A program made the position numbers and the translations under genes. A DNA stretch of 64,000 nucleotides from Parapedobacter sp037190485. Lineage in GTDB: Bacteria > Bacteroidota > Bacteroidia > Sphingobacteriales > Sphingobacteriaceae. The DNA is taken from contig JBBCJB010000025.1 in the NCBI GenBank assembly GCA_037190485.1, positions 62,001-126,000 of the forward strand, written 5' to 3'. The notes below the pieces were generated by a model, which did no database searches, was not told the origin of the DNA, and saw only the letters and a program-made list of their open reading frames with translations. The stretch's first letter is position 1; every line of letters starts with the position of its first letter. Shown piece by piece: positions 25,401 through 33,401 of the stretch.

Positions 25401-26073
25401 TTACCGCGTTACGGGCATCTGGCAAGTGGATGAAATCGAGGAGGCCGCTAGGCACGGGCAACGGCCCGGCGATCCAAAGGTAGCCAATAGCTATACGGGC
25501 GATGATGTCGTCAATGCAGACGGCACGGTCACACCGGTTTACAATAACATGGATAGGGAGTTCTTGGGAGAAACGGTTGCTCCTTACCATTGGTCGTTAC
25601 GTAATGAGTTCACCTTTTGGAAGGATTTGTCATTCTCCTTTCAGCTCTATTCATTTATGGGGCATAAAAGATTATCAGGCAATTACCTGAATAACGATGA
25701 CGATGGCGGACGCATGCAGTATGCGCTGGCCAACGTACCCGCCAAAGTGTATTGGACTCCCGACAACCCAACGAATGAATTCGGCCGCATACAAGCTTCC
25801 GGACCCCGAAACAGTGATGCTGCTGGCGCACAAAAACTGTATAGCCGTTCCTTTATCCGGCTGGATAACATCTCCGTCGGCTACACGTTGCCGCAACGAT
25901 GGACGTCCATCTACAATTTGAACCGGGTAAAGGTATTCGCCGCCTCACGGAACACCGCGACGTGGGCACAGCAATGGATTTATGGCGATCCCGAAATCGA
26001 CCCCTCACCAGCTGCCAACAACGGTTCCTGGGCGTCGCGTACGTTCACGATGGGATTGAATTTGACTTTTTAA
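22495..26073 (+). CDS. SusC-family TonB-dependent transporter with STN domain, module 1
   Basis: A 1192-residue outer-membrane glycan transporter. After a signal sequence (LAILLSFVLSFGAFAEGRSQ, residues ~24-43) come an STN domain (44-117), a carboxypeptidase-regulatory-like domain (131-202), the TonB box/plug start DEVVVVGYG (210-218), the plug (SLQIRGQRSVYTDG, IVLDGMFFYGELSEINPDDI) and a 22-strand barrel ending FTMGLNLTF. The STN domain is the signalling arm that contacts FecR. An internal Met22 could be the true start, but ATG at 22495 is supported by the matching long N-terminus of SusC 2. Substrate unknown. Confidence 0.95.
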   Translation: MIFTRCVATGSWSHNYRLLLTMKLAILLSFVLSFGAFAEGRSQKITLNARNTTLRTVMKEIRKQQGYSFFFRGEEIAGMRVNANVKHAELKDFLDKLLGDQHLEWHLEDGTIVIATKPSASERRVVRRQNREVYGKVTDEFGVALDGVTVTAKGTSFAATTNALGEYRLTFPTESTILVFSILGYQAREVAIGDRLVIDVSLQPSMSDLDEVVVVGYGTMRKGDLTGSVIQVRPDRIANENPRTVQDILRGTPGLNVGFNSSAKGGGSLQIRGQRSVYTDGNHNSPLIVLDGMFFYGELSEINPDDIEQIDVLKDASAAAVYGSKAANGVIIISTKRGKPGKPVINFTANLGLTGPADFRKRWDTDGYLQHRQEWLTQNTYGLNPQTGVYEAYQAGFATQPGFFMRPDQLPSTVSLDSWRAYTTNDAGESDQSIWARRLGFTGNALQNFVNGKVEDWTDRTFRSGLDQDYNASVGGANERTNYYFSMGFLRNQGAIVSDNYRSIRANMKVNSHVTDWFEIGANVNFQDRSDGNVEIDIDQTMRNSPYADYADELGNPLQFPLSAEFSQRGYNYDFQRQYLALDKGYTVFNTIVQAKVKLPFNITYSFNASPRYQFFYDRYFMSADLPGSDPKTRGANREQAKRFDWSLNNTITWEHTFAEKHRVNVTLVQEAEQLRSWQERIEARNILPSDALGFHGVGFGNKEESNYSSNDTHETADALMARLFYNYDDRYMLTGTIRRDGYSAFGSTDPYGIFPSLGAAWTFTNERFFQKWGNVMSSGKLRISYGKNGNRSLGSPYLALANLYRGAGKMQGYISASGQLLQYRYLMMDRLANPNLQWEKTAAWNLGLDFGFLNDRISGTLEYYNMSTHDMIMGQRLPGFSGFSSITTNLGQVNNSGIELALNTSNIERENFRWATTIGFSYNRNRIKHLYYDYEDVLDADGNVIGRKEVDDINNGWFIGKSINTIWNYRVTGIWQVDEIEEAARHGQRPGDPKVANSYTGDDVVNADGTVTPVYNNMDREFLGETVAPYHWSLRNEFTFWKDLSFSFQLYSFMGHKRLSGNYLNNDDDGGRMQYALANVPAKVYWTPDNPTNEFGRIQASGPRNSDAAGAQKLYSRSFIRLDNISVGYTLPQRWTSIYNLNRVKVFAASRNTATWAQQWIYGDPEIDPSPAANNGSWASRTFTMGLNLTF

Positions 26074-26090
26074 ATCAAGAAACGATAGAG

Positions 26091-28106
26091 ATGAAAAAGA
26101 TAACAAAACGAGCGTATCGTATAGCATTTGCCCTGCTTTTTGGCGGAGTCTTGGTGGTGAGCAGCTGTTCGCGGGATTTTCTAAACCCGGATCCGCTATC
26201 GTTCTACGAACCTGGAACGACGTTTACGACCAAATCAGGATTGGAATCGGCATTGGCCATCTGCGATCGCACGCTTAAATTGTATTGGACGACCGACCAT
26301 AACGAAATGCTCACGATGGGCACGGAATATCTCTTTTCCGAACTGATGGTGGCGGCGGCTACCGACAAGCGCAATATGCTCGCCGATGTCGCCAGTATGC
26401 TTACGCCGACCAGCGACAACTCCAGCCATCAAAACCTGGATCGGACCAATAGCCTCTGGTATTATTGGGACGAAACCTATAAAGGTATCATGTATGCGAA
26501 TACCGTTATCCATTACGTCGATGGCGTAACGGGATTGGATGACGCGACCAAAAACATGTTTAAGGGTCGCGCCTATTTTCACCGGGCTTTCCGCTATATG
26601 GCGTTGGTGTTTCAATACGGCGATGTACCATTGGTTACGAAATTATTGGAAGTACCTAAGCAAAACTACCGGAGCACAGGGAGGGAAGCTATTTTGCAAA
26701 TGATTACCCGCGAAATGGAACTGGCCGTAGAATGGGTGCCCAATCAGAGCGATATCGGTATCGTGGGCATGGTCAATAAAGGTGCCTGCCGCATGTTATT
26801 GGCGAAATGCTACTTGGCTATCGGTGAGTATGCCAAGGCAAAGGAGCAAACCGACATCCTGATCGATCAATCGGGGTACGCACTCATGGAAAATACCTTC
26901 GGTACGTTCAATGATGGTGGCGAACCGCAAACCTGGACCATCACGAGAAACGTGATTTGGGATTTGCACCGCGCCGAGAACAAACTCATCGCCGCAAACC
27001 GGGAACTCATCATGGGCATGCCCAATCGGGGAGCGGAAGCGGAGTCTTTCGTGAAGATGCTGACCATGCGTATATTGTATCCTTTTCTGTTTGACAACAG
27101 GGTACAGGCGAAGGACGGCAGGCAAGCGTTGCTCAACATTCGGCGCAATACGGCCGACTACAACCCACAATACGATTACATGCGTGCAATGGGACGTGGC
27201 ATCGCAACATTTCGCCCCACGCGTTTTCACATGACCGATCTTTGGCGGGTTAATGGCGTGATGGACGAAACCGACTTGCGTCATAGCTCGGCGTCGGGCA
27301 ATTGGGTGCGCATGGAAGATTACCGGGTCAATAACAAGGCTTCATCGGAATTCGGCAACCCGCTTACGCTTTTCAATCCCGACAACGGCGCATTGTTGTG
27401 CAGTGATACCATTCGCCGTTGGTTTGACGTGCCCCATTACAAATTTTTCCTGGACGATCCTGTCGCCGAAGGGAATATCGTCGGTTCGGACGGACATCGT
27501 GGCGCCACGAACGGTGGTAATGCCGATTGGTACCTGTATCGGTTGGCCGAAGCCTATTTACTGCGTGCGGAAGCGAAATTCTACCTGAACCCGGGCGATG
27601 GGACCATCAAGGACGACTTGAATGTCATACGTCGTAGGGCACAGGCAAGCCAGTTGTATGAGGGCGAGGTGACCATCGGCGACATCATGAACGAGCGCGC
27701 CCGCGAATTGCATTGGGAAGAATGGCGAAACGTCGAATTGAAGCGTGTATCGTTGTGTCTGGCCCGCAGCGGCCGACCCGATGAATTCGGCAATACCTAT
27801 ACGCTGGAAACATTCGATAAGCAAAGCGGCACGGATAACACTGGCGGAAGCTACTGGTACCAACGCATTGTCCACTACAGCATGTACAACAAAGGGCCTA
27901 TCCAGATCAACGCACCTGGGAACAACAACCCCAACTACACGATGGACAAGAAGAATATGTACTGGCCCATCCCGAATGCGGCTATCACGGCCAACAGCAA
28001 GGGGGTATTGAGCCAGAATTACGGCTACGATGGCTACGATCCCGCCACGCCCAAATGGGACAACTGGGAAGATGCCGTAGCCGACGAAAGTAGCACAGGA
28101 GAATAG
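26091..28106 (+). CDS. SusD/RagB-family lipoprotein, module 1
   Basis: A 671-residue SusD-type glycan-binding lipoprotein, larger than usual. ATG at 26091 gives a proper lipoprotein signal (IAFALLFGGVLVVSSCS, Cys24); upstream in-frame sequence is antisense-like and excluded. SusD helices (KGRAYFHRAFRYMALVFQYG, YLYRLAEAYLLRAEAKFYLN) and the C-terminal RARELHWEEWRNVELKRVSL block are present. It starts 17 nt after susC and is followed by a strong terminator, so the module ends here. Confidence 0.93.
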   Translation: MKKITKRAYRIAFALLFGGVLVVSSCSRDFLNPDPLSFYEPGTTFTTKSGLESALAICDRTLKLYWTTDHNEMLTMGTEYLFSELMVAAATDKRNMLADVASMLTPTSDNSSHQNLDRTNSLWYYWDETYKGIMYANTVIHYVDGVTGLDDATKNMFKGRAYFHRAFRYMALVFQYGDVPLVTKLLEVPKQNYRSTGREAILQMITREMELAVEWVPNQSDIGIVGMVNKGACRMLLAKCYLAIGEYAKAKEQTDILIDQSGYALMENTFGTFNDGGEPQTWTITRNVIWDLHRAENKLIAANRELIMGMPNRGAEAESFVKMLTMRILYPFLFDNRVQAKDGRQALLNIRRNTADYNPQYDYMRAMGRGIATFRPTRFHMTDLWRVNGVMDETDLRHSSASGNWVRMEDYRVNNKASSEFGNPLTLFNPDNGALLCSDTIRRWFDVPHYKFFLDDPVAEGNIVGSDGHRGATNGGNADWYLYRLAEAYLLRAEAKFYLNPGDGTIKDDLNVIRRRAQASQLYEGEVTIGDIMNERARELHWEEWRNVELKRVSLCLARSGRPDEFGNTYTLETFDKQSGTDNTGGSYWYQRIVHYSMYNKGPIQINAPGNNNPNYTMDKKNMYWPIPNAAITANSKGVLSQNYGYDGYDPATPKWDNWEDAVADESSTGE

Positions 28107-28128
28107 TCATGCGCTTCCGCTCAAAGGC

Positions 28129-28163
28129 GGCCCCCCTTTCTGCAGACGGGGGGCTGTTTTTTT
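28129..28163 (+). terminator. intrinsic terminator after module 1
   Basis: GCCCCCC (28130-28136) pairs with GGGGGGC (28148-28154), followed by a run of seven T at 28157-28163. Confidence 0.88.
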
Positions 28164-28214
28164 GAATTTCCGTCAATCGTTTCGTGCAAGACATGCATGA
28201 TATCAAATTATTTG

Positions 28215-28222
28215 TATGTTTG
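28215..28222 (+). promoter_or_regulatory. -7 box before histidine kinase
   Basis: A perfect TATGTTTG, 22 nt before ATG 28245. A transcript starting here would exclude the upstream ATG at 28197. No good -33 box is seen. Confidence 0.4.
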
Positions 28223-28244
28223 TTTGAATAGAATCGGTAGGAGC

Positions 28245-29567
28245 ATGCAGCAGGTTTCCCGTATTAAAAGCACATTGGTGATGTTGATTGGTGCGCCTGG
28301 AGAAGTGTCATTACGGAGTCGGATATTCCATGCAGCCAACCTGTTTACGTGCATGATGCTCACGGTGGTCCTTGTCTTCAATTTGTTGCAGGGCGCGTTC
28401 AATGCAGCGGCGTTGGTTTTTTGCATTGCGCTTACGCACGCGGGTATCTATTACGTGTCGCGTATCAAAAAGTGGTTCGCCATCGCCCGGGTCGGGTTTG
28501 TGGTCATTTGTTACGCGGGCGTGGCGGTCAACTACTTCATAAACGATGGAATCGATGGACCGTCGCTATTTGTGTTCTTTTTTACATTTCAATTGCTGGT
28601 TTCGACAAGCAGACCACGATTTCATATATTTTACATTTTGGCTACCTGCGGAGCAGTAGCCGGGCTGCTCTTCATGGAGTACCGCCACCCGGAGTGGATC
28701 TTGTCCGACTATACCGATGAATTAACGCGGGTTACCAATGTACTTGTGGTCTTTGTAATCGTGTTGTTGTCGTTTTATTGGGTCACCCGGACACTATTGA
28801 ATAATTATTACCGGGAGAAAGAAGAAGCGGACCGGAATGCGGCTTACGCGGAGGAACAACACCGGAAACTCCTGAAGATGACCGAAGAGAAGGACAAACT
28901 CTTCTCAATCGTCTTCCATGACCTGAAAAGTCCCCTGAGTTCGGTACAGCTTTATTTGCAGGCCATCTCGAATTACGATCTCGCCGCCGACACCGATAGA
29001 CGGATAAAGGGCAATTTATTGCAGCTCACCAAAGACACCTCGGCGATGCTGGAAAATGTGTTGGCATGGATAGCACAGCAATCGGAGAGCAAAGAACCCG
29101 ATTTGCAACCGGTTGATTGTGCGGAACTCCTCGATGCGTGTTTGCGTATCGAGTTACCGATTGCAGAGCGTAAAGGCGTGTCCATCATACATTCACACGC
29201 GAATGATAATACCGTCATGTGCGATCCCATCATGACACAACTGATCCTACGCATTCTCATCAACAACGCCGTCAAGTTCTCGCATCGCGAACAACGGGTA
29301 ACGGTGCGCGCCCATCGTGCGCCCGACAGCTACTTGGTGAGCGTTACCGACGAAGGTGTCGGGATTCCGTTGGCTACACAGGAGAAGTTGTTTACCGTGG
29401 GCATCCATCCCGAGCGGGGTACCGACAGCGAAAAAGGCAGTGGTTTGGGGCTTTCGTTGGCCAAGCGGTATGCCGACAAGCAGGGGATAAAGATCCATTT
29501 CCTGAGCATACCCGGAGAAGGATCGACGTTTACATTGGTTTTTCCGACCGCAAATGCCGATATTTAA
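28245..29567 (+). CDS. membrane sensor histidine kinase, HisKA type
   Basis: A 440-residue kinase with about six membrane helices in residues 30-200 (MMLTVVLVFNLLQGAFNAAA, VLVVFVIVLLSFYWVTRTLL), no large extracytoplasmic loop and a linker coiled coil. Phospho-acceptor His225 is in the H box (SIVFHDLKSPLSSVQLYL), LRILINNAVKFSH is the N box, DEGVGIP is G1 and GSGLGLSLAKRYAD is G2. The start at 28245 is chosen for its AGGAG. No response regulator lies nearby, so it is an orphan. It lies between a utilisation module and an oxidoreductase gene. Confidence 0.9.
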   Translation: MQQVSRIKSTLVMLIGAPGEVSLRSRIFHAANLFTCMMLTVVLVFNLLQGAFNAAALVFCIALTHAGIYYVSRIKKWFAIARVGFVVICYAGVAVNYFINDGIDGPSLFVFFFTFQLLVSTSRPRFHIFYILATCGAVAGLLFMEYRHPEWILSDYTDELTRVTNVLVVFVIVLLSFYWVTRTLLNNYYREKEEADRNAAYAEEQHRKLLKMTEEKDKLFSIVFHDLKSPLSSVQLYLQAISNYDLAADTDRRIKGNLLQLTKDTSAMLENVLAWIAQQSESKEPDLQPVDCAELLDACLRIELPIAERKGVSIIHSHANDNTVMCDPIMTQLILRILINNAVKFSHREQRVTVRAHRAPDSYLVSVTDEGVGIPLATQEKLFTVGIHPERGTDSEKGSGLGLSLAKRYADKQGIKIHFLSIPGEGSTFTLVFPTANADI

Positions 29568-29588
29568 CCGCTTAAACAGATTGAATCG

Positions 29589-30794
29589 ATGAACAGGAAA
29601 GATTTTTTGAGGCAGGCTGGCCTTTTGGGTGTCGGCACGGCCATCGCCCACGATAGCCTGGCCAATGGGGCTGTTTTCTTTGGTCGCGAAGCGCGCATAA
29701 AAGTGGGCGTGGTCGGTTGCGGCGATCGCGGAAAAGGACTGATCCATACCATGGCGAAGGCGGCATCGAAATGGTTCGAGCCCGTGGCCTATTGCGACGT
29801 GCTCGACTTCCGGGCGGCAGAAGCGGGGCGTATCGTGCCTGCCGCAACGGCATACGGCGATTACCGGGCTTTATTGGAAGACCCCAAGGTCTCGGCCGTG
29901 TTCATCGCCGTCCCATTGAACGACCATTTCACCGTAGCCAGGGATGCGATCCTGGCGGGCAAGCACGTCTACTTGGAAAAAACGATGACCTTTACCATCC
30001 CCGAGGCACTCCAGCTCGTGAAACTCGTGGAAAGTCGGCCCAAGCAAACGTTCCAAGTAGGGTATCAGTATCGGTATTCGCCCCTCTATTTCAAAGTGAA
30101 GGAAATGATACAAAGCGGATACCTTGGCGAAGTGACGCAGATCGATTGCCGGTGGGACCGCAACAACGATTGGCGACGCGAGACGCCCGATCCGGCGCTG
30201 GAGCAGCAGATCAATTGGCGCCTTTACAAAGCGTATTCAGGCGGATTGGTGGCCGAGTTGCTTTCACACCAGATGGACTTCATCCATTGGGCATTCGACA
30301 CGCATCCCGATGAATTGGTAGGAGCGGGTGGTGTCGACATCTACCACGACGGCCGCGAAACCTATGACAATGTCCAGCTGATCCTACGCTACAACAAGCG
30401 TGGGCTCATCGGTAATTTCGGCACCACGCTGGGCAATGCGCGCGATGGATTCCTTTTCAAGATCAAGGGCACGAAGGGTACGATATCGTTGCTCATGAAT
30501 ACCGGACTGTACTATCCGGAAGAAGCCGCGGCACGCGAACAGGGGCTCGTCGATGGCGTGACTGGGGCTACCAAAATCGAGCAGCGTACCGATGGCGGCA
30601 TTCCGATACTGCCCCAACCGACGCTGGACGGTACCATTTACGCCTTGGAAGACTTCCACCGCTCCATCCTCCGCGGAACGATGCCCTCATCAAATGTATA
30701 CACGGGCGCGAAGAGCGCAATATGCACGGTATTGGCCAATAAAAGCCTGTATACCGGAGAAACGCAACATTGGAAAGCCGAATACGGTGCCTAA
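29589..30794 (+). CDS. Gfo/Idh/MocA-family oxidoreductase
   Basis: A 401-residue NAD(P)-dependent sugar oxidoreductase or NAD-dependent glycosidase relative. The N-terminus (MNRKDFLRQAGLLGVGTAIA) resembles an export signal of the Bacteroidota Gfo/Idh group but lacks a clear twin arginine. The Rossmann motif is VGVVGCGDRGKG (~residues 38-49). The usual catalytic EKP is present as YLEKTMT. The C-terminal domain includes IDCRWDRNNDWRRE and GGLVAELLSHQMDFIHWAF. It begins 22 nt after the kinase gene, so co-transcription is likely. Substrate unknown. Confidence 0.88.
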   Translation: MNRKDFLRQAGLLGVGTAIAHDSLANGAVFFGREARIKVGVVGCGDRGKGLIHTMAKAASKWFEPVAYCDVLDFRAAEAGRIVPAATAYGDYRALLEDPKVSAVFIAVPLNDHFTVARDAILAGKHVYLEKTMTFTIPEALQLVKLVESRPKQTFQVGYQYRYSPLYFKVKEMIQSGYLGEVTQIDCRWDRNNDWRRETPDPALEQQINWRLYKAYSGGLVAELLSHQMDFIHWAFDTHPDELVGAGGVDIYHDGRETYDNVQLILRYNKRGLIGNFGTTLGNARDGFLFKIKGTKGTISLLMNTGLYYPEEAAAREQGLVDGVTGATKIEQRTDGGIPILPQPTLDGTIYALEDFHRSILRGTMPSSNVYTGAKSAICTVLANKSLYTGETQHWKAEYGA

Positions 30795-30902
30795 CGGCGT
30801 TTGTGTTGTGGTTTTTTTGATAAAACAAACCTTCAGGCTATGTGATTTCGCATAAATAATACATACATTTACACCATTATTTATTTTAATACCAAAATTA
30901 CC

Positions 30903-31094
30903 ATGCAAGAAGGCGTAGTAAAATTCTTCAATGAGACCAAAGGTTTCGGATTTATCACCCCGATAGGTGGCGGTGATGATGTTTTCGTTCACGTATCCGG
31001 TCTGATTGACAAGATCCGCGAGAAAGACGATGTGTCTTTCGAAATCGCAAAGGGCAAGAAAGGCCTGAACGCGGTGAACGTGAGACTCATTTAA
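30903..31094 (+). CDS. cspA: cold-shock domain protein
   Basis: A 63-residue single cold-shock domain that binds single-stranded RNA/DNA as a chaperone. RNP1 is KGFGFITP and RNP2 is DVFVHVSGL, both intact. The upstream ~108 nt are AT-rich with a TACATTTA box near 30862-30869, a plausible promoter. It ends in a strong terminator. Encoded alone, as is usual for csp genes. Confidence 0.93.
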   Translation: MQEGVVKFFNETKGFGFITPIGGGDDVFVHVSGLIDKIREKDDVSFEIAKGKKGLNAVNVRLI

Positions 31095-31124
31095 TGAAAA
31101 GTCAATTCGATTGGTTTTCATTGA

Positions 31125-31152
31125 AGCTGCCCGCCAAGGCAGCTTTTTTTTG
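31125..31152 (+). terminator. intrinsic terminator of csp gene
   Basis: AAGCTGCC (31125-31132) pairs with GGCAGCTT (31139-31146), followed by a T run to 31152. The T run overlaps the -33 region of the next promoter. Confidence 0.88.
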
Positions 31153-31180
31153 TTATGCCCCGATTTGTCGCTACCTTAGC
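31150..31180 (+). promoter_or_regulatory. promoter of ECF sigma gene 2
   Basis: TTTG (31150-31153), a 19-nt spacer and TACCTTAG (31173-31180), 23 nt before ATG 31204. The -33 box is made from the terminator T run. Confidence 0.55.
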
Positions 31181-31203
31181 CGATAGTAACCAATGTTATC
31201 GGT

Positions 31204-31800
31204 ATGCCTGTGGTCTACAAAGAGGGAGAGAAAGCGTGTTTGGTTGCCCTGAAGGCGGGTAGCCAACAGGCATTCGAACAGCTATATCACCATTACAAAC
31301 GGACGATCTATCATAACATCATCCGCTTGGTACATCGGGCGGAGGTTGCCGAGGAATTGACCCACGACGTTTTCCTGAAAGTCTGGCAACTCCGTGAATC
31401 GGTCGACGTCGACCAGCCTTTTTCCGCATTCCTGCGGCGTATTGCCGCAAATATGGCCATTGACTATTACCGGAAGGCCGCCCGCGACCGGAAGTTGCTC
31501 GAGGAACTGATCCGGGCGGCCACCGAGCTTTATGATCCGCTTGGCGAAGGGATGGATTGGGCGGAGAACCAGCTTGCGTTTGAATCGGCGCTTGCGCACT
31601 TGCCCCCACGTAGGAAGGAGATTTTCGTGCTGTGCAAATTGGAGGGGAAAAGCTATGCCGAGGTCGCCCAGCGATTCGGTATCGGTGTCGGAACGGTCAA
31701 TGACCATATCGTGAAAGCCACCAAATCCATCCGCGAAATACTCGCGAAGCATCACATCGAATGCTACATCGTCCTGTTCAGCTACTTTTGTTCATTATAA
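31204..31800 (+). CDS. ECF RNA polymerase sigma factor, module 2
   Basis: A 198-residue ECF sigma factor. Region 2 is FEQLYHHYKRTIYHNIIRLV plus EVAEELTHDVFLKVWQLRES; region 4 is LPPRRKEIFVLCKLEGKSYA plus EVAQRFGIGVGTVNDHIVKA. It ends in a hydrophobic tail (IECYIVLFSYFCSL). FecR follows after 191 nt, a longer gap than in the other modules. It is presumed to activate the mannan module downstream. Confidence 0.93.
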   Translation: MPVVYKEGEKACLVALKAGSQQAFEQLYHHYKRTIYHNIIRLVHRAEVAEELTHDVFLKVWQLRESVDVDQPFSAFLRRIAANMAIDYYRKAARDRKLLEELIRAATELYDPLGEGMDWAENQLAFESALAHLPPRRKEIFVLCKLEGKSYAEVAQRFGIGVGTVNDHIVKATKSIREILAKHHIECYIVLFSYFCSL

Positions 31801-31801
31801 T

Positions 31802-31878
31802 CGACGAGCTTGTTTAACCTTTATCCTTTGGTCTGCAATAATTTCGCCATCAAAAATAAAGTCTAAACAAGCTCGGCG
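31802..31878 (+). repeat. inverted repeat between sigma 2 and fecR 2
   Basis: CGAGCTTGTTTA (31805-31816) is exactly complementary to TAAACAAGCTCG (31864-31875), with two more pairs beyond a mismatch. The loop is 47 nt. TATTTTTG follows the right arm. It may be a weak terminator or a leader structure lowering fecR expression. Confidence 0.5.
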
Positions 31879-31991
31879 TATTTTTGTCTTTGATTGTGAG
31901 GTGATTGGCTTTTTTTTGAAGAAAAGTCATCAAACGGGCATATGGATGCGCGCTCCGGTTCGTATAGCTCAATAAACCGACGATAAACGCT

Positions 31992-33197
31992 ATGCGCGAT
32001 TGGAACGAATGCTATACCCGATACATGAACAGGCAATGCAGCCCGGAAGAGGTGCGTGTGTTGCTGGAACATTTCCAACTGGAGGGGCATGCTTCGGCAT
32101 TGCGCGAGCGCATCGAAACGGAGTTGGGCAACCAAGTCCTGCCAGACGCCGATACCGCCGAGGTGACGGCTACGTTCCAACGCATCCAGCAACGCTTGGC
32201 GGAGCATACCGCTGCAATCGACACGTCGACCGGCCGGATTAGGCGGTTGCGTTGGCTGGGTTATGCCGCATCGGTGCTCGCTATCTTCACGCTGGGTTGG
32301 CTTGTGTTTGAGCGCACGACCCAACCGGAAGTACCGAGCCCGGTCAATGCGGCGGATATCGCCCCAGGCGGTAACCGCGCTACGCTCACCCTTGCCGATG
32401 GCACGACCGTAGACCTAAGCTCGGAACAAGCCGGCATTGTCGTGGCCGACGGAATAACCTACCTTGACGGAAGCACCGTGCTCGGTGAATCGGCGAGCGA
32501 GGAACCTCACGGACTCGCCAATTCACAACCCTACACGCTTACTACGCCGAAGGGCGGAACCTATCAGGTGACATTGCCCGATGGTTCGGAAGTGTGGCTC
32601 AATGCGGCCTCGACCCTGACGTATCCCAGCCGGTTCGACGAAGCGGAACGAGTCGTCTATTTGGAGGGTGAAGCGTATTTTGAAGTCCGAAGGTCAGGCG
32701 CACAAACTCAGGAGCGCACGAATTCACGACAGCGACCATTCAAGGTAATAGCCAACGGCCAGACCGTAGAGGTGCTGGGTACCGGATTCAATGTTTCCGC
32801 TTACCGCGATGAAGCGGAGGTACGCACCACGCTGGTGCATGGCAAGGTCAATGTCGTAACGGAACACCACGGCACGTTGGGCCTTGAACCCGGCGAACAG
32901 GCATCATTGAAAGGCAATGCCTTGACGAAAAAAGCCTTGGACGTTTCGTCGGTTATCGCGTGGAAGCGGGGGTTGTTCAGCTTTGACGATACCGAATTAG
33001 CCACGGTGATGAATCAGCTGGCGCGTTGGTTCGACTTGGATGTCGCCTATACGGAAGGGATTCCCCCTACGTATTACTACGGGGCGATCAGCCGCCAAGA
33101 GCACTTGGACAAAGTGCTGGACCTGTTGAGAGCGAGTGGGCTCAAATTCAAGGTGGAACGCATCAATAATACCAATAGACTCACCGTGCTGCCGTGA
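31992..33197 (+). CDS. FecR-family anti-sigma factor, module 2
   Basis: A 401-residue anti-sigma regulator with the same plan as in module 1: N-terminal sigma-binding helices, membrane helix 88-106 (LGYAASVLAIFTLGWLVF), FecR domain (LTTPKGGTYQVTLPDGSEVW, YLEGEAYFEV, EVLGTGFNVSAYRDE) and DUF4974 (LFSFDDTELATVMNQLARWF). The N-terminus has Cys7 and Cys16 of unclear meaning. It would pair with the module 2 sigma factor. Confidence 0.93.
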   Translation: MRDWNECYTRYMNRQCSPEEVRVLLEHFQLEGHASALRERIETELGNQVLPDADTAEVTATFQRIQQRLAEHTAAIDTSTGRIRRLRWLGYAASVLAIFTLGWLVFERTTQPEVPSPVNAADIAPGGNRATLTLADGTTVDLSSEQAGIVVADGITYLDGSTVLGESASEEPHGLANSQPYTLTTPKGGTYQVTLPDGSEVWLNAASTLTYPSRFDEAERVVYLEGEAYFEVRRSGAQTQERTNSRQRPFKVIANGQTVEVLGTGFNVSAYRDEAEVRTTLVHGKVNVVTEHHGTLGLEPGEQASLKGNALTKKALDVSSVIAWKRGLFSFDDTELATVMNQLARWFDLDVAYTEGIPPTYYYGAISRQEHLDKVLDLLRASGLKFKVERINNTNRLTVLP

Positions 33198-33283
33198 AAG
33201 GTACATGGGTGGATACCAACTAAAGAACAATGAGGAGGAATTATGATATGAGCATCAAACAGACTTAGGCGCGAAGGGTTGTC

Positions 33284-33390
33284 ACAAAAAACCGGATAAT
33301 GCTACCAACATCATCCGGCAAGTCGTTGGCAATTGTCAGAAGAGCTGCGTTGGGCAGCAGGGTAAAACGTTAATCTATAAATTACCAAAC
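33284..33390 (-). ncRNA. predicted antisense RNA over the susC 2 leader
   Basis: A minus-strand TATGTTTG (33402-33395) overlaps the susC start, and a CTTT-like -33 lies 20 nt upstream of it. The hairpin stem is 33292-33301 with 33309-33318 and a 7-nt loop. Its only plus-strand mismatch (A33298/C33312) becomes G-U on the minus strand, followed by six T (complement of 33286-33291). This is the clearest intrinsic terminator of the three. Predicted length is about 100 nt, fully antisense to the susC leader. Confidence 0.58.
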
Positions 33391-33401
33391 GAGACAAACA
33401 T

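Noticed and set aside
25899..26090. Longer N-terminus for the module 1 SusD
   Set aside because: It would overlap susC and bury the lipoprotein signal; ATG 26091 gives a proper signal peptide.
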